Shown: one piece after another, positions 1 to 8,751 of the stretch
Layout of the letters: each line of letters begins with the position of its first letter
Position numbering within the stretch: the first letter of the stretch is position 1
NCBI GenBank assembly: GCA_017512285.1
Contig: JAFWGU010000038.1
Span: forward strand, 1-64,000
DNA length: 64,000 nucleotides
Source of the DNA: Erysipelotrichaceae bacterium
Lineage (GTDB): Bacteria > Bacillota_I > Bacilli_A > Erysipelotrichales > Erysipelotrichaceae
Direction: 5' to 3'
Position numbers and translations under genes: made by a program
The notes under the pieces: model-generated
Seen by the model: the letters and a program-made list of their open reading frames with translations, nothing else
Told to the model about the DNA's origin: nothing
Databases searched by the model: none

Positions 1-1
1 A

Positions 2-160
2 CTGCTGATGAGACTGGCACATGAAAGGGACAAATGTGTTATCGTAGTTACTCATGATCTGAGCATAGCTGAGAAGAGTGATGTTATTTTACAGTTAGAT
101 ACAGAAAAGAAGGCGTTTACGGTAAGGGACAACGGTGAATTAGTATTTGAAATAGACTAG
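2..160 (+). CDS. ABC transporter ATP-binding protein, C-terminal fragment
   Basis: The window opens inside this gene, so only 52 C-terminal residues are visible, ending at TAG 158-160. They include VIVVTHDLSIAEKSD, the H-loop (switch histidine) region of an ABC ATPase, followed by the short strand ILQL where the dimerising subunit normally reports the active state. The wording THDLSIAEKSDVI resembles ATPases that drive FtsX/MacB-type permeases, but the Walker motifs lie outside the window, so the substrate cannot be named. The gap to mutL is 39 bp and contains a good -10 box, so the two genes need not be co-transcribed. Confidence 0.75.
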   Translation: MLMRLAHERDKCVIVVTHDLSIAEKSDVILQLDTEKKAFTVRDNGELVFEID

Positions 161-177
161 TAGAATAGAAATTAATG

Positions 178-183
178 TATAAT
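178..183 (+). promoter_or_regulatory. Probable -10 box of the mutL operon
   Basis: TATAAT preceded directly by TG lies 17 bp before the mutL ATG, so the transcript would begin near 190 with a leader of only about 10 nt. The only ribosome-binding-like sequence is AGG at 190-192. No convincing -35 hexamer is seen. Confidence 0.4.
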
Positions 184-199
184 AATATCAGGTAATTTT

Positions 200-1918
200 A
201 TGAGCAGAATACACGTACTGGATGAACATCTGACAAACATGATAGCGGCTGGTGAAGTCGTTGAAAAGCCAATGGGCGTAGTCAAGGAACTCGTTGAGAA
301 TTCCATTGATGCCCAGGCAACCAGGATAATTGTCAGAGTTGTCAATGGCGGAAGAGACATGATAGAGGTAAGTGATGACGGAATCGGAATGGATCAGGAA
401 GATGCCGTCAGGGCTTTCAGCCGTCATGCGACCAGTAAGATATTAAGATCTGAAGATCTATGGGACATTCATACCATGGGATTCAGAGGTGAGGCATTAC
501 CTTCAATCGCCTCTGTCAGTAAGACATCTTTACTGACAAGCGATGGCAGTCAGTCCACGGAAATAATCCTTGAGTACGGTAAGATCATCAAGGCCGGACC
601 GGCAGCTTCAGCCAGAGGAACGACAGTCAGAGTTGAAAACCTGTTCCTTAAGACGCCGGCCAGACTGAAGCACCTCAAGAGCGGCAACACCGAATTCAAT
701 GCGATCATTGACCTGATGCAGAAGTTTGCCCTGGGAAACCCGCAGATCGCCTTTGAGTTATACGCTGATGACAAACTCAAGCTTCAGACTCCGGGAAACG
801 GCTCGCTTGATGAAACCATGATGCACATATACGGTCTGGAAACAGCCAAGAACAGCATTCCCGTTGAATTCAGTGACTATGATTTCAGTGTTAAGGGTGT
901 TCTGGTGTTTCCAAGCATTAACAGATCAACAAAGCAGTACATTAACTGCTTCATAAACGGCCGTATTGTCAGAAGCTTTCTGATTCAGAAGGCCATAATC
1001 GATGCCTACAGGGAATTCATGATGCCGGACAGATATCCTGTCTGCGTACTTAACATAGATGTTGACTATCAGCTGGTGGACGTCAACGTACATCCGTCAA
1101 AGTGGGAAATAAGACTGTCCAAGGAAAGACAGCTGTGTTCACTGATCCAGACCAATGTCAACGAAGTGCTGAAGAAGCAGTTCAAGCCGGGCGAGATCAA
1201 GCTGCCTAAGCAGAACGTCAGGATAGAGGAAAAACCTCTTTTTGAGACAACATATACTGAAGTAAGGCATGATGATGTCTTTCAGGAAAAAGCTGAAGAA
1301 TACGTTCCGGCTGAAAGGAAGGAAGAACCGGCGGTAGTTGTCGAAAGATTCCAGTATCTGGCACAGCTTCACGGCAACTACATTCTGGCCTGTGACGAAG
1401 ACAATCTTTACATAGTTGACCAGCATGCCGCCATGGAAAGATGCATGTATGAAGACATACAGCAGGAAATCGAAAATAATGACGTAATGACTCAGGATCT
1501 GATCGTTCCGCTGATGATCGAACTTACGCCTGCTGAGATCCAGCAGATCGACAGACTTAATGAGGTATTCAACGCCATAGGGATTGAAATGGAAGGATTC
1601 TCCAACAACAGTGTTCTGATCAGACGGGTTCCATTGTGGTTTGAAGACATAAACGAAGAGGAATTCATTCATGATCTGGTTGGAGAGATACTGAATGAAA
1701 AGAAGATGAACGTTCTGGATATCAGAAAGGACAGGATAGCTTCGCTGGCTTGCCACAGTTCAATCAAGTTCAACCACCATCTTGATGCGATGGAGAGCCG
1801 AAAGCTGTTAAGCAGACTGGGAAGATGCGTACAGCCGTTTAACTGTCCTCATGGCAGACCAACCATGATGGCAATATCCGAGGCTCAGTTACAGAAGGAG
1901 TTCAAGCGTGTCCTATAA
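200..1918 (+). CDS. mutL: DNA mismatch repair protein MutL (endonuclease type)
   Basis: MutL links mismatch recognition by MutS to strand nicking. The N-terminal GHKL ATPase is complete: the first 40 residues include IAAGEVVEKP and KELVENSIDA (E30 is the expected catalytic base and N34 binds Mg2+), and GFRGEALPSI follows near residue 95. The C-terminal dimer domain carries DQHAAMERCMYE near residue 406, an exact match to the DQHA(X)2E(X)4E metal-binding endonuclease motif. It also has ACHSSIK and CPHGRP near residues 517 and 550. This is therefore the nicking MutL found in bacteria lacking MutH. At 572 residues it is slightly short because the linker is short. It overlaps miaA by 11 bp, the usual Bacillota mutL-miaA pairing. 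Confidence 0.97.
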   Translation: MSRIHVLDEHLTNMIAAGEVVEKPMGVVKELVENSIDAQATRIIVRVVNGGRDMIEVSDDGIGMDQEDAVRAFSRHATSKILRSEDLWDIHTMGFRGEALPSIASVSKTSLLTSDGSQSTEIILEYGKIIKAGPAASARGTTVRVENLFLKTPARLKHLKSGNTEFNAIIDLMQKFALGNPQIAFELYADDKLKLQTPGNGSLDETMMHIYGLETAKNSIPVEFSDYDFSVKGVLVFPSINRSTKQYINCFINGRIVRSFLIQKAIIDAYREFMMPDRYPVCVLNIDVDYQLVDVNVHPSKWEIRLSKERQLCSLIQTNVNEVLKKQFKPGEIKLPKQNVRIEEKPLFETTYTEVRHDDVFQEKAEEYVPAERKEEPAVVVERFQYLAQLHGNYILACDEDNLYIVDQHAAMERCMYEDIQQEIENNDVMTQDLIVPLMIELTPAEIQQIDRLNEVFNAIGIEMEGFSNNSVLIRRVPLWFEDINEEEFIHDLVGEILNEKKMNVLDIRKDRIASLACHSSIKFNHHLDAMESRKLLSRLGRCVQPFNCPHGRPTMMAISEAQLQKEFKRVL

Positions 1919-2816
1919 GATAATAGCCGTTGTCGGACCGACAGCCGTAGGAAAAAGTGATGTGGGAGTCAGACTCGCACAGCTTTTTGACGGAGAGATC
2001 ATCAATGGCGACAGCATCCAGGTATACAGAGAGCTGAACATCGGCAGCGCCAAGATAACCGCGGAAGAAATGGGGGGAGTAATTCACCATCTTCTTGACT
2101 ATAAGAATGTCGGCGATGAATACAGTGTTCAGCACTTTCAGCATGATGCCAGGGAAAAGATCGAAGAGATCGAGGAGAGAGGACATCTGCCGGTAGTGGT
2201 TGGCGGAACCGGTCTGTACATCAAGGCATTGCTGTATGACTATTCATTTACTGCCATTGAAGGAAAACTGAATGAATATGAGAACGAAAAGACGGAAGAT
2301 CTTTATGAAAGACTGTGTCAGCTTGATCCAAAGGCTGTTGAAGTAATACATCCGAATAACCGCAGAAGGATCGTCAGGGCTCTGCAGATGGCGGAAAGCG
2401 GCAATCTGAAGAGTGAACAGGAAGCCGGTCAGAAGCATGAGATGATCTATGATGCCTTCATTGTCGGACTGACCATGGACAGAAAGGTCCTGAAGGAAAG
2501 GATCGGCAAAAGAGTGGATATGATGTTTGAAAACGGATTACTGGAAGAAGTAACACGGTTAAATGATAAATACGATTGGAACATGCACGGCTTGCATGGC
2601 ATAGGATATAAGGAATTCAGAGATTATTTCCCGGGAAATATCACGCTGGATGAGGTAAGGGAACAGATAAAAACGCATACCAGACAGTTTGCCAAGAGAC
2701 AGTACACCTGGTGGAACAATCAGATGCCTGTCAGATGGTATGACGTAAGTGAAGAAGGATTTCTTGACAGAATCGTTTCAGACATCAGGGGGTGGTTGAA
2801 TGAAGAAGCTGATTAA
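1908..2816 (+). CDS. miaA: tRNA dimethylallyltransferase MiaA
   Basis: MiaA transfers a dimethylallyl group to N6 of A37 in tRNAs that read UNN codons. The P-loop GPTAVGKSD is at residues 10-18, followed by GDSIQVYRELNIGSAK (tRNA and substrate contact), HHLLDY, VVGGTGLYIKALL and the C-terminal THTRQFAKRQYTWW signature. Its 302 residues are normal. Translation starts at a GTG inside the end of mutL, and no nearby ATG fits the family N-terminus. The 3' end overlaps the serpin gene by 17 bp, so mutL, miaA and the serpin gene appear to be one transcription unit. Confidence 0.97.
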   Translation: MSYKIIAVVGPTAVGKSDVGVRLAQLFDGEIINGDSIQVYRELNIGSAKITAEEMGGVIHHLLDYKNVGDEYSVQHFQHDAREKIEEIEERGHLPVVVGGTGLYIKALLYDYSFTAIEGKLNEYENEKTEDLYERLCQLDPKAVEVIHPNNRRRIVRALQMAESGNLKSEQEAGQKHEMIYDAFIVGLTMDRKVLKERIGKRVDMMFENGLLEEVTRLNDKYDWNMHGLHGIGYKEFRDYFPGNITLDEVREQIKTHTRQFAKRQYTWWNNQMPVRWYDVSEEGFLDRIVSDIRGWLNEEAD

Positions 2817-4065
2817 GATCTTGCTTGTTTTTTCAATGGTCATGGTAATGATAGGCTGTAATTCCGGTGAAAAGCCGGCAAGCGAGCAGGAAGAGATCGA
2901 AATTGCCGATTTTGATTACAGCAGGTATCAGGTTTATCCGGTTGAAAGTCACAAAGCCAATAGCGGCCGCCCGTACACCGACGATAATCTGCCTGTATTT
3001 ACCCGGAAGATGATACTTGAACTTCTTGGAGATGAGGAAAACCAGGTGTTTTCTCCGTTTAATCTGTATCTTAATCTGAACCTGATGGCCGGGCTGACCA
3101 GCGGTGAAGCAAAGAAGGAAATTCTTGATCTTCTGGGCAAGGAAGAAGATACATTACTGAAGGATTATCAGGCTCTGTGGAAGGCTTATTATGCTGATGA
3201 CGGTAAAAGGGTATCAGAGTATGCTAATTCCATCTGGCTTAATGAGAATCTTGAAATCAACGACGATAAGCTGAAACAGATCGCGGATGATTATTTCGTT
3301 CCGGGATTCAGAGGAGACATGGGAAGCCGGGATTACACCATGGCATTCCAGTCATGGATGAATGACAACACGGGAAAAATGATGGGCAAGCAGATTTCTG
3401 GACTGGAGTTTGATCCGGGAATGCTGATGGCGGTAGCGTCAACCATATATTATTCAAACAGATGGCAGTATGAATATGATCCTCTGAAGACGAAGGATGC
3501 GACATTCCATGGTGTTAACTCTGACGTGAAGGTACCGTTCATGAATAAAACCTGTTCCGGATTCTATGTTGAAGGCAATGGATTCAGCGGAATCATGGAT
3601 ATGTTCGGTAACGGCGAAGGCTACATGCTGTTTCTGATGCCAGATGAGGGTGTAAGCGTAAGGAGTGTTTTTGAAAGCGAGGACTTCCTGAAGCTGATTG
3701 ACGGATCAAGGGATGAACTTCTGATTCCATGCCTGCTGGATCTTTCAATGCCGAAATTCGATGTTGACAGTAAGTATAAAATCGAAGAGATCCTGCCACG
3801 GCTGGGAGTCAGATCAATGTTTGACGCCGGCAGTAACGCATTCGCTGAACTGTCATCTACGCCAATGGAAGTTGACAAGATCGAACACGCCTGCCGCCTG
3901 ATCCTTGATGAGGAAGGAGTAAAGGCCGCGGCCTATACCGTTGACATCATGTATGGCGGCGGACCGACGGAAAGAAGAAAGGTCGTTTTTGACAGACCGT
4001 TCATCTTCATGATCATGCCGGACATGAAAAACGTGATGTTCTGCGGCGTTATCAATCAACTTTAG
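2800..4065 (+). CDS. Lipoprotein serpin (serine/cysteine protease inhibitor)
   Basis: Serpins are suicide inhibitors that trap a protease after it cleaves their reactive-centre loop. The first 20 residues are a lipoprotein signal ending in the lipobox MIGC, so the inhibitor should be anchored on the outer face of the cytoplasmic membrane. The serpin fold is supported by VFSPFNLYLNLN, the hinge LDEEGVKAAAYT near residues 370-381 and the C-terminal FDRPFIFMIM with FCGVINQL. The hinge has the short-side-chain run needed for loop insertion, so inhibitory activity is plausible. Counting from the hinge, P1 falls in a Gly-Gly-Gly stretch, which gives no clear protease preference. It starts inside miaA and seems to have joined a housekeeping operon. 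Serpins are patchy in Bacillota and best known from gut species. Confidence 0.9.
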   Translation: MKKLIKILLVFSMVMVMIGCNSGEKPASEQEEIEIADFDYSRYQVYPVESHKANSGRPYTDDNLPVFTRKMILELLGDEENQVFSPFNLYLNLNLMAGLTSGEAKKEILDLLGKEEDTLLKDYQALWKAYYADDGKRVSEYANSIWLNENLEINDDKLKQIADDYFVPGFRGDMGSRDYTMAFQSWMNDNTGKMMGKQISGLEFDPGMLMAVASTIYYSNRWQYEYDPLKTKDATFHGVNSDVKVPFMNKTCSGFYVEGNGFSGIMDMFGNGEGYMLFLMPDEGVSVRSVFESEDFLKLIDGSRDELLIPCLLDLSMPKFDVDSKYKIEEILPRLGVRSMFDAGSNAFAELSSTPMEVDKIEHACRLILDEEGVKAAAYTVDIMYGGGPTERRKVVFDRPFIFMIMPDMKNVMFCGVINQL

Positions 4066-4093
4066 TTGTAAGAACAGATAAATGGTGTAAAAT
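4066..4093 (+). promoter_or_regulatory. Candidate sigma-A promoter for pth-mfd
   Basis: TTGTAA (4066-4071) and TAAAAT (4088-4093) are separated by 16 bp, and the -10 ends 25 bp before the pth ATG. The GAAGGGG ribosome binding site lies between. It starts immediately after the serpin stop codon. Confidence 0.45.
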
Positions 4094-4118
4094 AATAGAG
4101 CACGAAGGGGTATAAGAC

Positions 4119-4688
4119 ATGAAACTGATCGTTGGTTTGGGAAATCCGGGAGAAAAATATGAAAACACCAGGCATAATACCGGGTTTTTAGCCGTGGATA
4201 AACTGGCCGACACGCTGAACGTCAGAATCAGAAGAAAGGCCTTCAGTGCATTGATAGAAAAGATAAACGTAGGCGGTGAGCAGGTCGTATTGATGAAGCC
4301 GCAGACCTACATGAATCTTTCAGGCGAAGCCGTGGGAAAGGCCGTAAGATATTACCACCTGGATCCGGAAAGGGACATTCTGGTAATATATGACGATCTT
4401 GACCTGCCGGCAGGAAAGATCAGATTAAGAGAAAAGGGCAGCGCCGGAGGTCATAACGGCATCAAGAGCATCATTGCCCATCTCCATACTGATTCCTTCT
4501 GCCGCATCAGAGTGGGCATCGGCAGTGAAAACAAACATGATACCATCGACTTTGTCCTGGGAAACAGCAGCGGCGAGGAAAGAAAGCTGTGGCTGGAAGC
4601 CATTGAGAGAGCCAGCCAGGCCGCAAGAGAGTTTATGACAGACCCGTTTCAGTCTGTTATGAATAAATACAACCGAGGAGAGAAATGA
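4119..4688 (+). CDS. pth: Peptidyl-tRNA hydrolase
   Basis: Pth releases peptides from tRNAs dropped by stalled ribosomes. The N-terminus MKLIVGLGNPG (N9), TRHNTGF (catalytic H19), MKPQTYMNLSG, the YDDLDLP aspartate near residue 92 and GGHNGIKSI are all diagnostic of the bacterial enzyme. Its 189 residues are normal. It overlaps mfd by four bases (ATGA), and the pth-mfd-S4 protein-divIC order is that of other Bacillota, so mfd and the following genes are probably translated from the same message. Confidence 0.97.
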   Translation: MKLIVGLGNPGEKYENTRHNTGFLAVDKLADTLNVRIRRKAFSALIEKINVGGEQVVLMKPQTYMNLSGEAVGKAVRYYHLDPERDILVIYDDLDLPAGKIRLREKGSAGGHNGIKSIIAHLHTDSFCRIRVGIGSENKHDTIDFVLGNSSGEERKLWLEAIERASQAAREFMTDPFQSVMNKYNRGEK

Positions 4689-7600
4689 TCGATTTGTGGA
4701 AGGCTCTGCAAGGGGATGAAGCAGTCTGGGCTCTGAGTGAAGATGAACCCGGATTATCCGCAATGTCTCCCGATGCAGAAGCGCTGACAGTAGCCGCCTC
4801 ATTCCGTCAGAAACCGCGAATGATGGTGGTCGTCAAGTATAACTTATATACAGCACAGCAGCTTTACCGGAAGCTGACCCCCCTGTTGGAGAGTGATGTG
4901 CTGCTTTTCAGCGTGGAAGAGTCATTGAGAGTAGAAGCAATCGCTTCATCTCCAACCATGTACGCCTCTCAGATGGAGACCCTTACCCAGCTCTGTCTGC
5001 ATGATGAACCAAGGGTCATCATAACTCATCCGGCAGCTCTGGTCAGATACATGCCTCAGGTTGAGGTATTCAGAAGACACATAATAGATCTTAAGACCGG
5101 CACTACCGTCAGCATGGCTGAATTAAGAAAGCTGCTGATTGAAAGCGGCTACCGTTACACCAACAGGGTAGATCAGCCTCTGACCTTTTCCAGCCGCGGT
5201 GACGTAATAGACGTTTTTACCATTCAGGAAAACTATCCGGTCAGAATAGAGTTCTTTGACGATGAGATCGACAGTATCCGCTTTTTTGATCTTAATACCC
5301 AGAGAACCATCCAGCACGTAAAGGAAGTAAAGATCGTTCCGGCCAGCATCATGATCTACGATGAAGACTTTGATGAAGTCGAAAAGAGGATCAGGGTACA
5401 GCTGGAAAGAGACGTTAAGAGATGCGACTTCCCGGAAGAACTGGAAGGAAACGTGGAAAGAGACATCGACTATCTCAGAAACCACATCTTTGAACATTAT
5501 CTGTACCGTTACAGATGTTTCTTCAATGAAACCGGCAGATTCCTTGACTATGTAAGAGACCCGCAGATAATACTGTCTACGGAAGAGGAAATACAGAATA
5601 ACATCACCCAGTTCAATGATGAGACGACAGAATTCATCAGAGAGACCTTTGAGGCAGGGCATGGACTCTGTTATTTCAGCGTATATGCCGATTATTACCG
5701 CAGCATCTCCGGCATGCACTGTTACAGCATCGGTGTATTCAACGACTATAAGCATCCGATAAGAAGCGGTGTTTCACCGGTATTCTTCCCGGAACTGCCG
5801 CTGGCTAAGGCCGTTGATGAGATTCTGAGGCTTACTCACAGCCGTCAGGTCGTATTAGCTCTGACGGAAGGCAACCGCAAGATGATCACCGAAGAGATGT
5901 ACGACAGGGGAGTACTGGCCGATAAGGAAGTAACCTTCATGCCGGAACTATTTGAATCGGGCTTTAACTATGAGAACATCGTCGTACTGACTGCCAGAGA
6001 GCTGTTTGGCACCAACATCCGCAAGGGCAGATATTCAAGAAAGTTCAATGAGGCCATCCAGCTGGATGATTATCAGGATCTTAATGAAGGAGACTATGTC
6101 GTTCATAACAACTACGGCATCGGCCGTTATCAGGGCATCGTAACCAGGGAGATCAGGGGAAATCACCGTGACTATCTGAGGATCCTGTACAAGGACGACG
6201 ATGAATTACTGGTACCGCTGGAACAGTTCAGACTGGTCAGAAAGTTTGTCGGTTCCGAAGGCGTGGGCATCAGACTGAACAAAATCGGATCAGGCACCTG
6301 GAATAAGACCAAGGAAAAGCTCAAGGCTGACGTTGATGACATTGCGGCCAGACTCGTTCAGCTTTATTCCGACAGGGAGAAGAACATCGGTTTTGCCTTC
6401 TCGCCGGATAATGAGAGAACCAGAGAATTTGAGAAGAACTTTGAATTTGAGCTGACAAGAGACCAGAAGACAGCCATCAGGGAAGTCAAGAAGGACATGG
6501 AGAGCACCAAGCCCATGGACAGGCTTTTATGTGGAGACGTTGGCTTCGGCAAGACGGAAGTGGCCATGGTTGCGGCCTTCAAGGCCATTAACAACCTTAA
6601 GCAGGTGGCATATCTGTGTCCGACTACCATACTTTCCCGTCAGCACTACAATACCTTTACCGAAAGATTCAAGGGATTCCCGGTAAAGATCGCTCTCATA
6701 AACAGATTTGTCATTGAAAGCGAGCAGAAGAGAATATTAAAGGAAGTTAAGGAAGGCAAGATCGATATTCTCATCGGTACGCACAGATTGCTGAGTCAGG
6801 ATGTCCAGTTTGAGGACCTTGGGCTTCTGATCATAGATGAGGAACAGCGCTTTGGCGTTCAGGCCAAGGAAAAGATAAAGGAACTGAAGAGAACAATAGA
6901 CGTTCTTTCCCTTTCAGCTACGCCTATCCCCAGAACGCTGCAGATGTCATTGATAGGCGTAATGTCGCTTTCACAGCTGGATACCCCGCCGATGAACAGG
7001 ATGCCTATCCAGACTTATGTCGTTGAAAAGAATGAATATCTGGTAAAGGAGGTAATACAGAGAGAACTTGCCCGTAAGGGACAGGTGTTCTACCTCCATA
7101 ACAATACTGCCTCCATTTATAAGGTGGCTGCCAAGCTGGAAACGCAGCTTCCGGAAGCCAGGATCGCCGTGGCTCACGGTCAGATGAACAGAGATGAGAT
7201 CGAAGACGTCATGTACAGATTCATCTCCGGTGAATATGACGTACTGGTATGTACGACGATCATTGAAACGGGCATAGACATTTCCAATGCCAATACCATC
7301 ATCATTGACAAGGCTGATACCTTCGGTCTTTCCCAGCTGTATCAGATCAGGGGACGTGTCGGCAGAAGCGACAGGATCGCCTATGCCTATCTTATGCACG
7401 ATCCGCAGAGACAGTTATCCGAGGTGGCTACCAAGAGATTACAGGCCATCAAGGACTTCACGGAACTGGGCAGCGGCTACAAGGTAGCCCTGAGAGACCT
7501 TACGATCAGAGGAGCCGGTGATCTGTTAGGTGAGAAACAGGCGGGGTTCATCAATACGGTAGGCATGGACATGTATCTGGACATGCTGCAGGACGCCCTG

Positions 7601-8098
7601 AATGAAAAGAAGGGCATAGTGGTTCCGCATGAAGAGGTAGTCAGAAAGAAGATCAGCGATGTTGACGGCTACATTCCGGAGAACTTCGCTCCGCAGGACT
7701 ATGAAAAGATCACGCTGTATCAGCGCATAGACAAACTGAAGAGTCTGGCTCAGTTAAGCGAACTGGAAGCCGAGATCACTGACAGATACGGCAAGCTGCC
7801 GAATGCAGTAAAGCTGCTGTTTGAAAAGAAGAGAATAGAGGTCATGCTGGAAAGCTACCGCTTTGACAGGATGGATGAACTGGAAAAGGAATGCCGGCTG
7901 GTACTGTCGGAAGAGTTCAGCCAGAGCGTTGACGGGGTCAGGCTGTTTGAACAGATAATGAACTTATCTTCGGACATAAAACTGCGCTATAATCATAATA
8001 AGATAGCTCTGATATTCGCCAAGAAGAAAAACTGGCTGCAGTATGTTAACAGAGCGATGATCATTATTGAAAAAATGGGTGATAAGAATGAGGCTTGA
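4685..8098 (+). CDS. mfd: Transcription-repair coupling factor Mfd
   Basis: Mfd removes stalled RNA polymerase from damaged DNA and recruits UvrA. Domains follow the family order. The UvrB-like N-terminal modules are in the first 350 residues or so. The CarD-like RNA-polymerase-interacting domain begins near residue 458 (NEGDYVVHNNYGIGRYQG). The translocase follows, with Walker A CGDVGFGKTE near 615, DEEQ near 717 and SLSATPIPRTL shortly after. The TRCF C-terminal domain starts near 985. At 1137 residues it is full length. Its end overlaps the S4-domain gene by 11 bp. Confidence 0.97.
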   Translation: MIDLWKALQGDEAVWALSEDEPGLSAMSPDAEALTVAASFRQKPRMMVVVKYNLYTAQQLYRKLTPLLESDVLLFSVEESLRVEAIASSPTMYASQMETLTQLCLHDEPRVIITHPAALVRYMPQVEVFRRHIIDLKTGTTVSMAELRKLLIESGYRYTNRVDQPLTFSSRGDVIDVFTIQENYPVRIEFFDDEIDSIRFFDLNTQRTIQHVKEVKIVPASIMIYDEDFDEVEKRIRVQLERDVKRCDFPEELEGNVERDIDYLRNHIFEHYLYRYRCFFNETGRFLDYVRDPQIILSTEEEIQNNITQFNDETTEFIRETFEAGHGLCYFSVYADYYRSISGMHCYSIGVFNDYKHPIRSGVSPVFFPELPLAKAVDEILRLTHSRQVVLALTEGNRKMITEEMYDRGVLADKEVTFMPELFESGFNYENIVVLTARELFGTNIRKGRYSRKFNEAIQLDDYQDLNEGDYVVHNNYGIGRYQGIVTREIRGNHRDYLRILYKDDDELLVPLEQFRLVRKFVGSEGVGIRLNKIGSGTWNKTKEKLKADVDDIAARLVQLYSDREKNIGFAFSPDNERTREFEKNFEFELTRDQKTAIREVKKDMESTKPMDRLLCGDVGFGKTEVAMVAAFKAINNLKQVAYLCPTTILSRQHYNTFTERFKGFPVKIALINRFVIESEQKRILKEVKEGKIDILIGTHRLLSQDVQFEDLGLLIIDEEQRFGVQAKEKIKELKRTIDVLSLSATPIPRTLQMSLIGVMSLSQLDTPPMNRMPIQTYVVEKNEYLVKEVIQRELARKGQVFYLHNNTASIYKVAAKLETQLPEARIAVAHGQMNRDEIEDVMYRFISGEYDVLVCTTIIETGIDISNANTIIIDKADTFGLSQLYQIRGRVGRSDRIAYAYLMHDPQRQLSEVATKRLQAIKDFTELGSGYKVALRDLTIRGAGDLLGEKQAGFINTVGMDMYLDMLQDALNEKKGIVVPHEEVVRKKISDVDGYIPENFAPQDYEKITLYQRIDKLKSLAQLSELEAEITDRYGKLPNAVKLLFEKKRIEVMLESYRFDRMDELEKECRLVLSEEFSQSVDGVRLFEQIMNLSSDIKLRYNHNKIALIFAKKKNWLQYVNRAMIIIEKMGDKNEA

Positions 8099-8366
8099 CA
8101 AGTATCTCAAGGTCGCCAGGATCCTGAAGAGAAGAACGGTATCAAAGGAACTGGCCGCCAATCAGAGAGTAGTAGTAAACGGAAGAGTGGCAAAGCCCTC
8201 CACGGACATAAAACCGGGAGATGTCATCGAGGTGACCTTCGGCCAGCGCTGTCTGGTAGTCAGAGTGCTGGAAGTAAGAGACATTGTCAGAAAGAATGAC
8301 GCTGACAGTCTTTATGAAGTCATCGAGGAAAGACATGTTGAGGAAAATGTTGAAATTTCACAATAA
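8088..8366 (+). CDS. rqcP: S4-domain RNA-binding protein, RqcP/YabO-like
   Basis: A 92-residue protein that is almost entirely one S4 domain (MRLDKYLKVARILKRR, then VVVNGRVAKPSTDIKPGD). RqcP binds the 50S subunit and promotes poly-alanine tailing in ribosome-associated quality control. Length, motif and position between mfd and divIC match B. subtilis yabO (rqcP). I chose the ATG at 8088 because the S4 fold starts there. The in-frame start 21 bp upstream would add residues unlike the family. The start codon lies inside the end of mfd. Confidence 0.88.
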   Translation: MRLDKYLKVARILKRRTVSKELAANQRVVVNGRVAKPSTDIKPGDVIEVTFGQRCLVVRVLEVRDIVRKNDADSLYEVIEERHVEENVEISQ

Positions 8367-8404
8367 TCTGTATATTATTAGTATTACCGGTGAGGTGAAA
8401 CTCA

Positions 8405-8719
8405 GTGACTGAAAAGAAGAATATCAAGAAAAAGAAAAAACCGATGAACATCGTCGTTACCGTTATCCTGTGCGCAGCCATGATCTGGGGCATAGTTTAT
8501 TTCGTGTGGCAGATAACCAAGGAAGTAGGCACGACCTTTACCCTGATTGCCGACATCAATGATGCCAAGAAGGAACTGGCTGAACTGGAAGAGGAACAGG
8601 AACACCTCTTACTGCAGAAGGAACGTCTGATGGACGATGAATACGTAAAATCCTGGGCCAGAGGAGAATTCCTCCTGGTAAAGGAAGGGGAAGAAATCTA
8701 CAGGCTTCCGGGAAACTGA
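8405..8719 (+). CDS. divIC: Septum formation initiator DivIC/FtsB-type protein
   Basis: A 104-residue bitopic protein with a basic N-terminus (EKKNIKKKKKPM), one transmembrane helix at about residues 15-38 and an extracytoplasmic coiled coil (AKKELAELEEEQEHLLLQKERL), ending in the conserved GEEIYRLP segment. This is the architecture of DivIC/FtsB, which joins FtsL and FtsQ (DivIB) at the division site and activates septal peptidoglycan synthesis. The start is GTG, preceded by GAGGTGAAA. Position downstream of rqcP supports DivIC. FtsL, a similar protein, is normally encoded next to mraW. Confidence 0.85.
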   Translation: MTEKKNIKKKKKPMNIVVTVILCAAMIWGIVYFVWQITKEVGTTFTLIADINDAKKELAELEEEQEHLLLQKERLMDDEYVKSWARGEFLLVKEGEEIYRLPGN

Positions 8720-8740
8720 CAGGTTGAAGAACCTGTTTTT
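8719..8740 (+). terminator. Rho-independent terminator after divIC
   Basis: ACAGGTT / AACCTGT stem with a GAAG tetraloop followed by five T residues. It begins at the last base of the divIC stop codon and ends one base before the ribosome binding site of the next gene, so it could attenuate rather than fully stop transcription. Confidence 0.75.
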
Positions 8741-8751
8741 AGGTGATTGAC

